A stretch of 56,617 nt of DNA from Eubacterium sp. ER2. GTDB lineage: Bacteria; Bacillota; Clostridia; Lachnospirales; Lachnospiraceae. The stretch's first letter is position 1. Every line of letters begins with the position of its first letter. The position numbers and the translations under genes were made by a program. Positions 22,291-28,860 of this stretch are shown here, piece after piece. The notes below the pieces were generated by a model that had not been told where the DNA came from, ran no database searches, and saw only the letters and a list, made by a program, of their open reading frames with translations. The stretch is from NCBI RefSeq assembly GCF_000765215.1, contig NZ_JPJE01000025.1, positions 1 to 56,617 on the forward strand. Direction: 5' to 3'.

Positions 22291-23254
22291 TAATATAGTA
22301 ATCCGCCCGATCAGTCAATATTTTAAGCAGAATTGGGGGATTTTAATTGCTTTTCTGGCAATGTGTATTTTCTTTTCGATTTTTGGAAACAATTTCCTGA
22401 CACAGACTAATATGGTAAACTTGCTGCGCACATGTGCAGCTAACTGTTATCTTGCCATTGGAGTCCAGATGGCGATTATACTGGCAGGTATTGATTTAAC
22501 AGGTGGAGCGTTAGCAGCCTTGAGTGGAGTCCTTTGTGTTATGACATTTGAAAATTTCGGATTGCCTATCTATATGGGAATTGCCATGGGAATTATTGTG
22601 GGAATTGTAGTTGGCATGATCAATGGACTGGTTATCACGTATACAGGCATCCATCCCTTTGTTGTTACTTTGGCTATGCAGTCTATTTGCCGTGGTGCAG
22701 CATATCTGTTTGCAAACGGATCGCCGGTGACGACAACAAATCAGGATTTCGGGACTCTGGGGACAGGAATGCTTGGACCGATTCCTTATCCTGTTATTTA
22801 TATGGCGATTTTTCTCTTTTTAGATTATATACTCCTCAATAAATTAAGGACAGGGCGTCATATTTATGCTGTTGGAGGTAACGAGATATCTGCGAGATTT
22901 TCAGGCATTAATGTCAAAAAAATAAAAATACTTGTATGGACAATTAGTGGAGCTATAGCAGGATTTTGTGGAGTGGTTATGGCCGCACGTATGTCGTCTG
23001 GACAACCTTCTACAGGAGAAGGGTATGAGACAGATGCTATTGCGGCAGCAGTACTTGGAGGAACATCCTTTTTTGGAGGTACAGGATCTGTAGGTGGCTT
23101 GATTATAGGTGTACTTATAATCGGAGTTATATCTAACGGATTGAATTTGATGAACGTCAATTCATATTGGCAGTATGTTTTTAAAGGAGTCATTATTATT
23201 GCGGCTGTTTATTTTGACATGGTAAAGATGAAAAGGCAAAATGCAGCAGGGTAA
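22274..23254 (+). CDS. Sugar ABC transporter permease, RbsC-like
   Basis: A 326-residue CUT2 permease with a hydrophobic profile of about nine to ten helices. LAGIDLTGGALAALSGVL is the conserved early loop and YETDAIAAAVLGGTSFFGGTGSVGG the late ATPase-contact loop. It is the only permease in this operon, so it should act as a homodimer, unlike the YtfT/YjfF pair further left. It overlaps the ATPase gene by 17 nt and is followed after 31 nt by the transketolase genes, which ties uptake to catabolism in one transcript. Confidence 0.92.
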   Translation: MKKISNNIVIRPISQYFKQNWGILIAFLAMCIFFSIFGNNFLTQTNMVNLLRTCAANCYLAIGVQMAIILAGIDLTGGALAALSGVLCVMTFENFGLPIYMGIAMGIIVGIVVGMINGLVITYTGIHPFVVTLAMQSICRGAAYLFANGSPVTTTNQDFGTLGTGMLGPIPYPVIYMAIFLFLDYILLNKLRTGRHIYAVGGNEISARFSGINVKKIKILVWTISGAIAGFCGVVMAARMSSGQPSTGEGYETDAIAAAVLGGTSFFGGTGSVGGLIIGVLIIGVISNGLNLMNVNSYWQYVFKGVIIIAAVYFDMVKMKRQNAAG

Positions 23255-23285
23255 GAAATAAAAAATATTTGGGAGGCCAGTGAGC

Positions 23286-24125
23286 ATGGACAGTAAAACA
23301 AAAACAAAATTACAGAGACAGGCATATATAATAAGGAAAACTGCGCTTGAAACGATTAAAAATGCTGGTTCAGGCCATATCGGAGGATCATTTTCTATAG
23401 CAGAGATCTTGGCAGTTCTTTATTTTGACAGAATGCGGATAGATCCGGAACATCCAGATAGGAAAGATAGAGATAGACTGGTTTTGTCGAAAGGGCATTG
23501 CTCGCCTGCAATGTATGCGACTCTTTCCTTGCGAGGATTTTTCCCAATAGAGCATTTGAAAACATTTAGGACAATCGATAGTGATCTGTCCGGGCATGTG
23601 GAGATTCATGTGCCGGGAGTGGACATGTCAGCAGGCTCCCTGGGACAGGGATTATCAGTGGCTTTAGGAATGGCAATGTATGGGAAAAATCGTGAAATGG
23701 GGTATTATACATACTGCATAATGGGTGATGGAGAGATTCAAGAAGGGCAAATATGGGAAGCTGCTATGGCAGCAGGATATTTTAAGACAGATCACTTAAT
23801 CGCATTTGTAGATAATAATAAGTTGCAGTTAGATGGAAGTCTGGAAGAAGTTATGTCGCCGTATCCGATCGGAGACAAATTTAAAGCATTCGGATGGAAT
23901 GTGCTGGAAATAGATGGAAATGAAATAGAACAGATACATGACGCAATTGCTCTTGCGCAAGTTTGGAAAGGAAAGCCCACGGTAATTATTGCGGATACTG
24001 TTAAAGGGAAAGGGGTATCTGTTTTTGAAAATCAGGTTCGTTTTCATGGCGGAAAACCAACAGAATCTGAGTTTGAGACAGCTTTTGCTGAATTAGATGC
24101 CAAAATTGCGGAATTGGAGGACTGA
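23286..24125 (+). CDS. Transketolase, N-terminal (TPP-binding) subunit
   Basis: A 279-residue half transketolase carrying the thiamine diphosphate domain. Seen: GSGHIGGSFSIAEILAVLYFD, LSKGHCSPAMYATL, GSLGQGLSVALGMA and the Mg/TPP motif GDGEIQEGQIWEAAMAAGYFKTDHLIAFVDNNK. It should form an alpha2beta2 enzyme with the next gene, moving two-carbon ketol units between sugar phosphates. ATG 23286 is preferred: GGGAGG is 9 nt upstream, whereas GTG 23280 would be only 3 nt from it. Being in a sugar-uptake operon suggests a dedicated role; split transketolases of this kind include apulose-4-phosphate transketolase of the apiose route, but no apulose kinase or apiose isomerase is visible here. Confidence 0.92.
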   Translation: MDSKTKTKLQRQAYIIRKTALETIKNAGSGHIGGSFSIAEILAVLYFDRMRIDPEHPDRKDRDRLVLSKGHCSPAMYATLSLRGFFPIEHLKTFRTIDSDLSGHVEIHVPGVDMSAGSLGQGLSVALGMAMYGKNREMGYYTYCIMGDGEIQEGQIWEAAMAAGYFKTDHLIAFVDNNKLQLDGSLEEVMSPYPIGDKFKAFGWNVLEIDGNEIEQIHDAIALAQVWKGKPTVIIADTVKGKGVSVFENQVRFHGGKPTESEFETAFAELDAKIAELED

Positions 24126-24130
24126 TAGAA

Positions 24131-25075
24131 ATGGGTGAAAATATATCTACAAGAGTTGCGTATGGGCGGTCTCTGGAAGAGTTTGGGGGAAGACAGGATA
24201 TTTATGTATTTGATGCAGATTTAAAGAGCTGTACAATGACACAGTATTTTGCGGATAGATATCCGGAACGTTTTTTTAACATTGGTATTGCAGAGGCGAA
24301 TATGGTGGATATTGCTGCTGGTTTTGCTACGTGCGGAGCTACTGCATTAGTGCATACTTTTGCTATGTTTGCGGCAGGACGTGTATATGATCAGGTTCGT
24401 AATAGTGTTGCCTATCCAGGGCTAAATGTAAAAATAATTGGTAGCCACGCAGGACTAACAGTAGGAGAAGATGGAGCGACTCATCAATGTATAGAGGATA
24501 TCAGTTTGATGAGAACTATTCCAGGAATGACGGTTATTGTGCCATGTGATGCAAATGAAACACGTATGGCTACAAGGGCAATACTAGATATGAAGGGGCC
24601 TTGCTACCTTAGAACAGGACGTTGTGCCTTAGAGTGTGTGACAGATACATTCGAGAACTATCATTTTGAAGTGGGAAAGGGAATTCAGTTAGTGGATGGC
24701 GCGGATGTTTCGATTATTGCATGCGGACTTATGGTACAGGAGGCTTTAAAAGCAGAAAGAATTTTGCGAAAAGAGGGAATTAGCGCACGCATTATTGATA
24801 TGCATACAATAAAGCCCATTGATAAAGAAATTATCCAAAAGGCTGCAAAAGAAACGGGTGCGATTGTGACGGCTGAGGAGCACAATATAATAGGAGGACT
24901 TGGAAGTGCAGTGTCGGAAGTTGTAGTATCTGATGAAAACGTGCCGGTAGAAATGGTAGGGGTAAAGGATGTGTTTGGACATTCGGCTTCTCCTCAGATC
25001 CTTCTCCAGAAATATGGATTAACTCCGGAGGATATCGCATCTGCTGCAAGACGTGTTGTACGAAGAAAAAAATAA
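24131..25075 (+). CDS. Transketolase, C-terminal (pyrimidine-binding) subunit
   Basis: A 314-residue partner of the preceding gene: the pyrimidine-binding domain (DADLKSCTMTQYFADRYPERFFNIGIAEANMVDIAAGFA, with the conserved catalytic Glu in GIAEAN) plus the transketolase C-terminal domain (~190-310). SHAGLTVGEDGATHQCIEDISLMR is the second conserved block. Starts 6 nt after the first subunit ends, with TTGGAGG upstream, so the two halves are made together. Last gene of the AT-rich operon; a 13-bp terminator follows directly. It does not share the usual housekeeping transketolase fusion, so it is probably a pathway-specific enzyme. Confidence 0.92.
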   Translation: MGENISTRVAYGRSLEEFGGRQDIYVFDADLKSCTMTQYFADRYPERFFNIGIAEANMVDIAAGFATCGATALVHTFAMFAAGRVYDQVRNSVAYPGLNVKIIGSHAGLTVGEDGATHQCIEDISLMRTIPGMTVIVPCDANETRMATRAILDMKGPCYLRTGRCALECVTDTFENYHFEVGKGIQLVDGADVSIIACGLMVQEALKAERILRKEGISARIIDMHTIKPIDKEIIQKAAKETGAIVTAEEHNIIGGLGSAVSEVVVSDENVPVEMVGVKDVFGHSASPQILLQKYGLTPEDIASAARRVVRRKK

Positions 25076-25093
25076 CATAAAAGCATTCTAAAG

Positions 25094-25136
25094 CGGCTGC
25101 AAAATATATTAGATTGTATTTTGCAGCCGTTCTATT
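25094..25136 (+). terminator. Intrinsic terminator after the transketolase operon
   Basis: Perfect 13-bp stem CGGCTGCAAAATA (25094-25106) with its complement (25117-25129), 10-nt loop, then TTCTATTT. It marks the right edge of the AT-rich block. Confidence 0.88.
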
Positions 25137-25170
25137 TATCAAAAGTAGGCGAGACAATGTGGAATAGACA

Positions 25171-25199
25171 TTGCCTTTCAAAAATGAAAAGATTATAAT
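25171..25199 (+). promoter_or_regulatory. Sigma-A promoter of the RpiB-family gene
   Basis: -35 TTGCCT (25171-25176), 17-nt spacer, -10 TATAAT (25194-25199), 43 nt before ATG 25242. Confidence 0.8.
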
Positions 25200-25241
25200 A
25201 TATCCAGAAATGAATTTTGAGTAAAGAAGGAGACCAGATGT

Positions 25242-25688
25242 ATGAGAATAGGAATAGGAAACGACCACTCAGCGGTGGAGATGAAAAAGGAAGTCATGAA
25301 ATTTCTGCAGGATCTGGGCTATGAAGTGATCAATTATGGAACAGATTCCACAGAGAGCTGTGACTATCCGGTGTATGGGGAGAAAATCGGGCGCGCTGTT
25401 GTTGCGAAGGAAGTGGATCTGGGTATATTGATCTGCGGTACCGGCGTAGGCATTTCCCTGGCGGCCAATAAAGTGAAAGGCGTTCGGGCGGTAGTCTGCA
25501 GTGAGCCGTATTCAGCCCGTTTGTCCAGACAGCACAACAACACGAATATCCTTGCGTTCGGTGCAAGAGTAGTGGGAATTGAGCTGGCAAAGATGATCAT
25601 AGAGGAGTGGCTGAACGCGGAATTTGAAGGCGGAAGGCACCAGAGAAGGGTCGATATGATCATGGACATAGAAAAGAGAGACGAATAA
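25242..25688 (+). CDS. rpiB: Ribose-5-phosphate isomerase B family protein
   Basis: A 148-residue RpiB/LacAB-family sugar-phosphate isomerase. The active-site elements of RpiB are intact: GNDHSAVEMK (Asp-His near 8-9), catalytic Cys in ILICGTGVGISLAANKVKG (~66) and the ring-opening His in SRQHNNTNILAFG (~98). It interconverts ribose-5-phosphate and ribulose-5-phosphate, or a close relative. Ribosome site AAGGAGA, start ATG 25242. It has its own promoter and lies between the pentose-type uptake operon and a second, diverged paralogue 102 nt downstream, so it links both to the pentose phosphate pathway. Confidence 0.88.
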   Translation: MRIGIGNDHSAVEMKKEVMKFLQDLGYEVINYGTDSTESCDYPVYGEKIGRAVVAKEVDLGILICGTGVGISLAANKVKGVRAVVCSEPYSARLSRQHNNTNILAFGARVVGIELAKMIIEEWLNAEFEGGRHQRRVDMIMDIEKRDE

Positions 25689-25703
25689 AGTAAAAAAGTA
25701 AAA

Positions 25704-25762
25704 ACGAAACAAAACGAAAGTGGACAAAAGTATAACGAAATGATAAAATGAAGAAAACGAAA
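25704..25762. promoter_or_regulatory. Promoter with four phased ACGAAA boxes (DeoR-like operator)
   Basis: Promoter -35 TGGACA (25721-25726), 17-nt spacer, -10 TAAAAT (25744-25749). ACGAAA occurs at 25704, 25714, 25735 and 25757: steps of 10, 21 and 22 bp, so all boxes face the same side of the helix. They bracket the -35, lie in the spacer and follow the -10. Read on the other strand the first pair is a TTTCGTTT direct repeat, the pattern of AgaR/SrlR-type DeoR-family operators. No DeoR gene is in the window. Confidence 0.6.
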
Positions 25763-25790
25763 CAGAAATAACTATAAGGAGGAAGAAAAA

Positions 25791-26231
25791 ATGAAAATTG
25801 CAATTGGATGTGATCCCAATGCCCAGGAAGCAAAAGAAGAGATCATCAAGTACATTGAGGCAAAAGGATACGGGGAAGTAACAGATTTTGGAAGCGATGA
25901 TCCTATCTACGCCAACGTTGCCATTAAGGTCGGCGAGGCTGTGGCTTCCAAGGAGTATGACAGGGGTATCCTGATCTGCGGCACAGGTATCGGCGTATCT
26001 ATTGCAGCCAACAAAGTAAAGGGCGCCTATGCAGCTCTTGTATCCGATGTATACTCCGCGCAGAGAGCGCGCCTGAGCAATGACGCCAACATCGCATGTA
26101 TGGGTGCGTTTACAACGGGAAACAAGGTGCGTGAGCTGTTAGTGGACGCCTTCCTCGGAAACGAATTCGTTCCAGGATGCTCTTCTCAGCCGAAAGTAGA
26201 CGCATTTGTAAAATACGACCAGGAGAGATAG
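25791..26231 (+). CDS. Diverged RpiB/LacAB-family sugar-phosphate isomerase
   Basis: A 146-residue paralogue of the preceding gene. The catalytic Cys loop GILICGTGIGVSIAANKVKG is kept, but the two His residues characteristic of RpiB are lost: GCDPNAQ replaces G-x-DH-A and RARLSNDANIACMG has Ser where the ring-opening His stands. Loss of that His fits subgroups acting on open-chain four-carbon sugar phosphates (for example the erythritol-pathway isomerases) or an LacA/LacB-like hetero-oligomer in which subunits differ. Ribosome site TAAGGAGGAAG before ATG 25791. Controlled by the ACGAAA-box promoter. Family membership is clear; the reaction is not. Confidence 0.8.
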   Translation: MKIAIGCDPNAQEAKEEIIKYIEAKGYGEVTDFGSDDPIYANVAIKVGEAVASKEYDRGILICGTGIGVSIAANKVKGAYAALVSDVYSAQRARLSNDANIACMGAFTTGNKVRELLVDAFLGNEFVPGCSSQPKVDAFVKYDQER

Positions 26232-26256
26232 TCTTTCGGGTCAGTTCTAAGTTATC

Positions 26257-26296
26257 AAAAAAGCGATGCAGGTCACGCCGGCCTCATCGCTTTTTT
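26257..26296. terminator. Two-way terminator between isomerase and metal-exporter genes
   Basis: AAAAAAGCGATG (26257-26268) pairs with CATCGCTTTTTT (26285-26296); an inner AGG/CCT extends the stem. A-run and T-run on opposite sides suit both convergent genes. Confidence 0.9.
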
Positions 26297-26352
26297 CTAT
26301 GCAGGGCTGTACCAATGTTCTTTTCGCTCGTTCTTTTCACTCTAAAACCGGG

Positions 26353-27201
26353 CTAAAACCCGGCCAGGTGCAGGATTATGCCGGCGATCACCGCGCAGGC
26401 GTACAGAAGGCCGGTGAATTTGACGCACTCCAGCTTGTCCGGATTGACCTTGAAAAGGACGATCAGCCCGACGCCCGCGTTGGTGCACAGGCCGGCGATG
26501 ACGGAGGCGAAGGAGAGGGCTTTGCCGAGATAGAGCTCAGTCAACAGCACGGAGGCGGCGCAGTTGGGGATGAACCCGAGAAGGGCCGCCAGAAAGGGCT
26601 GGAAGATGCTTCCATTTAATAGGAAGGTGGACACTGACTCAAGGCCGGCTCCCTCGATCACGGCGTTCAGGACAAAGGTGCAGATAAAAATATAGCCGAA
26701 CAGACGGACCGTGTGGTTCAGGGCCGGGCGCAGGATGCCGTGGTGGTCGTGGCAGCCGCAGTGGTGGCACAGATCCTCGATTTCCTTTTTGGTGGAGATA
26801 AATTTGGCGAAGAACAGGTCCGCCAGGTATCCGGCTGCGATGGCAATGATGATTTTAACTGCCAGGAGAGCGGCAATAGCACCCCCGTTTCCCGGGTGGC
26901 CGATGAGGATCAGCACAGCCTCGTCGGAGGTGGCCAGAAAGACGGACAGCAGCGTGCCCATGGAGATGACGCCTCCGGAGTAGAGGTTGGCGGCCATGAC
27001 CGAGAAGCCGCACTGGGGGATACAGCCAAAGAGGGCGCCCACTACAGGGCCTGCCTTCTCGATCTTTGTCAGCGTCCGGCGGATCCAGGCGCTGGAATAG
27101 TGCTCCAGACCCTCCAGGAGCAGGAAGGCGGCAAACAGGAAGGGCAGCATGCGGACGCTGTCCTCGGCTGTGTGTAAGAAAATGTGTTCCAGTAATTCCA
27201 T
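26353..27201 (-). CDS. Putative 10-TM heavy-metal exporter (ArsP_2-like, candidate Mn transporter)
   Basis: A 282-residue membrane protein in two hydrophobic halves. Each half carries a repeat-like motif: FGCIPQCGFSVMAANLYSGGVISMGTLLSVFLATSDEA and LGFIPNCAASVLLTELYLGKALSFASVIAGLCTNAG. Between them a cytosolic loop holds CHHCGCHDHHG, a likely metal-binding patch. These are features of the PF11449-type family, named for predicted heavy-metal or manganese export. It has its own minus-strand promoter and a 7-1-7 Fur-like box over the start of transcription. Ribosome site AAGGAAG. Next to rubredoxin and zinc-handling GTPases, so metal homeostasis is the natural role; the actual ion is unknown. Confidence 0.78.
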   Translation of the reverse strand: MELLEHIFLHTAEDSVRMLPFLFAAFLLLEGLEHYSSAWIRRTLTKIEKAGPVVGALFGCIPQCGFSVMAANLYSGGVISMGTLLSVFLATSDEAVLILIGHPGNGGAIAALLAVKIIIAIAAGYLADLFFAKFISTKKEIEDLCHHCGCHDHHGILRPALNHTVRLFGYIFICTFVLNAVIEGAGLESVSTFLLNGSIFQPFLAALLGFIPNCAASVLLTELYLGKALSFASVIAGLCTNAGVGLIVLFKVNPDKLECVKFTGLLYACAVIAGIILHLAGF

Positions 27202-27228
27202 GATCAGATCTTCCTTTTTATATAAAAA

Positions 27229-27243
27229 TGAAAACGATTATCA
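27229..27243 (-). promoter_or_regulatory. Fur-like 7-1-7 box in the metal-exporter leader
   Basis: On the minus strand TGATAAT-C-GTTTTCA; 12 of 14 arm positions match the Fur consensus TGATAATnATTATCA. It starts ~8 nt after the expected transcription start (promoter 27257-27285), a classical repressor position. A one-base-too-long resemblance to a CcpA cre site (TGWAANCGNTNWCA) was also noted. Confidence 0.55.
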
Positions 27244-27256
27244 GGGTATCTTGAAA

Positions 27257-27285
27257 ATAGTACCAATTTCCGGGCGGAATGTCAA
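27257..27285 (-). promoter_or_regulatory. Sigma-A promoter of the metal-exporter gene
   Basis: Minus strand: -35 TTGACA (27280-27285), 17-nt spacer, -10 TACTAT (27257-27262). The -35 overlaps the T-run of the rubredoxin terminator, so the two transcription units abut. Confidence 0.82.
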
Positions 27286-27315
27286 GTAAAAGGAGCCCTG
27301 CGTCAGCAGAGCTCC
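27284..27315 (-). terminator. Intrinsic terminator of the rubredoxin gene
   Basis: Read on the minus strand: GGAGCTCTGC, loop TGAC, GCAGGGCTCC (27292-27315), 10 pairs with one G-U, then TTTTACTT. Confidence 0.85.
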
Positions 27316-27361
27316 AACTGAAATATTCTGATGATTTTCAGGCCAGACTGCGCGGCGGAGA

Positions 27362-27523
27362 TTAGCCCTCCACAACAAACATGTCTTTGCCCACTCCGCA
27401 GATGGGGCATACCCAATCCTCCGGGAGATCTTCAAATGCTGTACCCGGTGCGATGCCGTTGTCAGGATCGCCGATTTCCGGATCATACACATAGCCGCAA
27501 GGTTCGCATACATATTTCTGCAT
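27362..27523 (-). CDS. rub: Rubredoxin
   Basis: A 53-residue one-iron electron carrier. Two CxxC(G) knuckles hold the Fe(Cys)4 site: [17 protein letters not shown] (Cys6, Cys9) and [13 protein letters not shown] (Cys39, Cys42). Length and motif spacing are canonical, except the first knuckle reads C-E-P-C rather than the usual C-x-x-C with Thr/Val. It passes electrons in the cytoplasm of anaerobes to oxygen- or peroxide-reducing enzymes. Ribosome site CAGGAGG is 9 nt before the ATG. Monocistronic: own promoter, an 18-bp inverted repeat at the start of transcription, and its own terminator. Confidence 0.95.
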   Translation of the reverse strand: MQKYVCEPCGYVYDPEIGDPDNGIAPGTAFEDLPEDWVCPICGVGKDMFVVEG

Positions 27524-27548
27524 AATTTTTTCCTCCTGATATAGTTGA

Positions 27549-27566
27549 TTGTAATGTGTTTTACAA
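27549..27566. promoter_or_regulatory. 18-bp inverted repeat, candidate redox operator of rubredoxin
   Basis: TTGTAA-N6-TTACAA, perfectly symmetric, just downstream of the expected rubredoxin transcription start. It matches the Rex consensus TTGTTAAnnnnTTAACAA at 11 of 14 fixed positions and also has the layout of CRP/FNR-type sites. Which regulator binds is not decidable from sequence. Confidence 0.5.
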
Positions 27567-27576
27567 TTACAAGGCT

Positions 27577-27605
27577 ATTATAAAATGGATGGACAGTTTC
27601 TGCAA
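27577..27605 (-). promoter_or_regulatory. Sigma-A promoter of rubredoxin
   Basis: Minus strand: -35 TTGCAG (27600-27605), 17-nt spacer, -10 TATAAT (27577-27582). Confidence 0.82.
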
Positions 27606-27633
27606 GGCATAGAAGAAAGATTATTCTGCCTCC

Positions 27634-27662
27634 TTGAAATTTGTGCCGGGCTGTGACAAAAT
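27634..27662 (+). promoter_or_regulatory. Candidate promoter of the COG0523 GTPase operon
   Basis: -35 TTGAAA (27634-27639), 17-nt spacer, -10 CAAAAT (27657-27662). A TGCGCA repeat pair follows at 27674-27692. No clear Zur box was found. Confidence 0.5.
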
Positions 27663-27734
27663 AGTTTTGGATGTGCGCAGATATGATGCGCAAATGTCCG
27701 GAAAAATAAATAAGAAAGAACAGGAGTGGATAAA

Positions 27735-28838
27735 ATGACAAAAATAGATATTATCTCCGGCTTTCTGGGAGCCGGGAAGACCACACTTATCCAGAAGCTT
27801 CTCCGGGAGGCCTTCAAGGGAGAGCAGGTGGTCCTGATTGAAAACGAGTTCGGCGAGATCGGCATTGACGGAGGCTTCCTCAAGGAGGCGGGCATCGAAA
27901 TACGGGAGATGAACTCCGGCTGCATCTGCTGCTCTCTCGTGGGTGACTTCGGCGCTTCCTTAAAGGAAGTCATCGAGACCTACCATCCGGACAGAATTCT
28001 CATCGAGCCCTCCGGCGTGGGCAAGCTCTCTGATGTAAAAAAGGCGGTGGAGAGTGTGAAGACAGATGCGGATGTGGCGCTGAACAGCGCGACCACAGTG
28101 GTGGATGTGAAGAAGTGCAAGATGTATCTAAAAAATTTCGGAGAATTTTACAAGAACCAGGTGGAGTCGGCGGGAGCCATTATCCTGAGCCGTACCGACA
28201 TTGCGGACGATGACAAGGTGGAGCAGGCAGTGGCACAGATCCGCACCCTCAACCCGGACGCCCCCATTATCACCACCCCGGAGGACCAGATCGACGGGGC
28301 CAAGCTCTTTGAGATCATGGAGCAGCACGCTCCCTCTCTGGAGGAGGAGCTGATGGAGGAGACGAGATGCGACGTGTGCGGCGGCCATCACGGGCCCGGC
28401 GAAGAGCATCACCATGACCATGATCACGACCACCATCACGACCATGAGGAGCATGATCACGGCCACCATCACGAGCATGACCACGATGGGTGCGGCCACG
28501 ACCACCATCACGGGCATGACCACGATCATCACGGCCACCACCATCACCATGCGGATGAGGTGTTTGGAAGCTGGGGCCTGGAGACGGTGAAAAAGTACAG
28601 CGCCCAGGATCTGAAGGTGCGCCTGGATGCCCTCGGCGACGCGGACACCTACGGCATGGTGCTCCGGGCCAAGGGAATGGTGGAAGGCGACAAGGGAACG
28701 TGGATCTACTTTGACATGGTGCCCGGGGAAGTGGAGCTCCGGGAGGGACAGCCGGACTACACAGGACGCATCTGCGTGATCGGATCCAAGCTGAAAGAGG
28801 ACGCCCTGAAGGAACTTTTTGCGGGCGCGGCAGAATAG
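27735..28838 (+). CDS. COG0523 metallochaperone GTPase with His-rich tail
   Basis: A 367-residue G3E-family GTPase (CobW/YciC/ZigA group). Walker A GFLGAGKTT (9-17), the diagnostic CxCC metal site in SGCICCSL (Cys63, 65, 66), ECC-type switch in ENEFGEIGIDGG, and ILIEPSGVGKL. Residues 218-272 are almost only His and Asp, preceded by an extra CxxC (Cys212, Cys215), giving a very large metal-binding segment between the GTPase core and the C-terminal CobW_C domain (~280-365). Family members hand zinc (or another ion) to client enzymes. ATG 27735 is chosen over GTG 27726, which overlaps the AGGAG ribosome site. Followed by a second GTPase and a ZIP importer, pointing to zinc supply. Confidence 0.9.
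   Translation: MTKIDIISGFLGAGKTTLIQKLLREAFKGEQVVLIENEFGEIGIDGGFLKEAGIEIREMNSGCICCSLVGDFGASLKEVIETYHPDRILIEPSGVGKLSDVKKAVESVKTDADVALNSATTVVDVKKCKMYLKNFGEFYKNQVESAGAIILSRTDIADDDKVEQAVAQIRTLNPDAPIITTPEDQIDGAKLFEIMEQHAPSLEEELMEETRCDVCGGHHGPGEEHHHDHDHDHHHDHEEHDHGHHHEHDHDGCGHDHHHGHDHDHHGHHHHHADEVFGSWGLETVKKYSAQDLKVRLDALGDADTYGMVLRAKGMVEGDKGTWIYFDMVPGEVELREGQPDYTGRICVIGSKLKEDALKELFAGAAE
28386..28550 (+). repeat. His/Asp-codon low-complexity tract
   Basis: Irregular repeats of CAC/CAT with GAC/GAT encode the metal-binding segment of the COG0523 GTPase (residues 218-272). Synonymous codons are mixed, so it is not a simple microsatellite, yet it could still vary in length between strains. Confidence 0.8.
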
Positions 28839-28860
28839 AAAGGGCAGGTGACGAAAGCTT

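Noticed and set aside
23280-23285. GTG start for the transketolase N-subunit
   Set aside because: Only 3 nt from the ribosome site; ATG 23286 has proper spacing.
27229-27243. CcpA cre site before the metal exporter
   Set aside because: One base too long for the cre consensus, while the 7-1-7 Fur-type pattern fits better.
28386-28550. CRISPR or satellite array
   Set aside because: The CAC/GAC repetition is irregular, codes for His/Asp in frame and has no spacer-repeat order.
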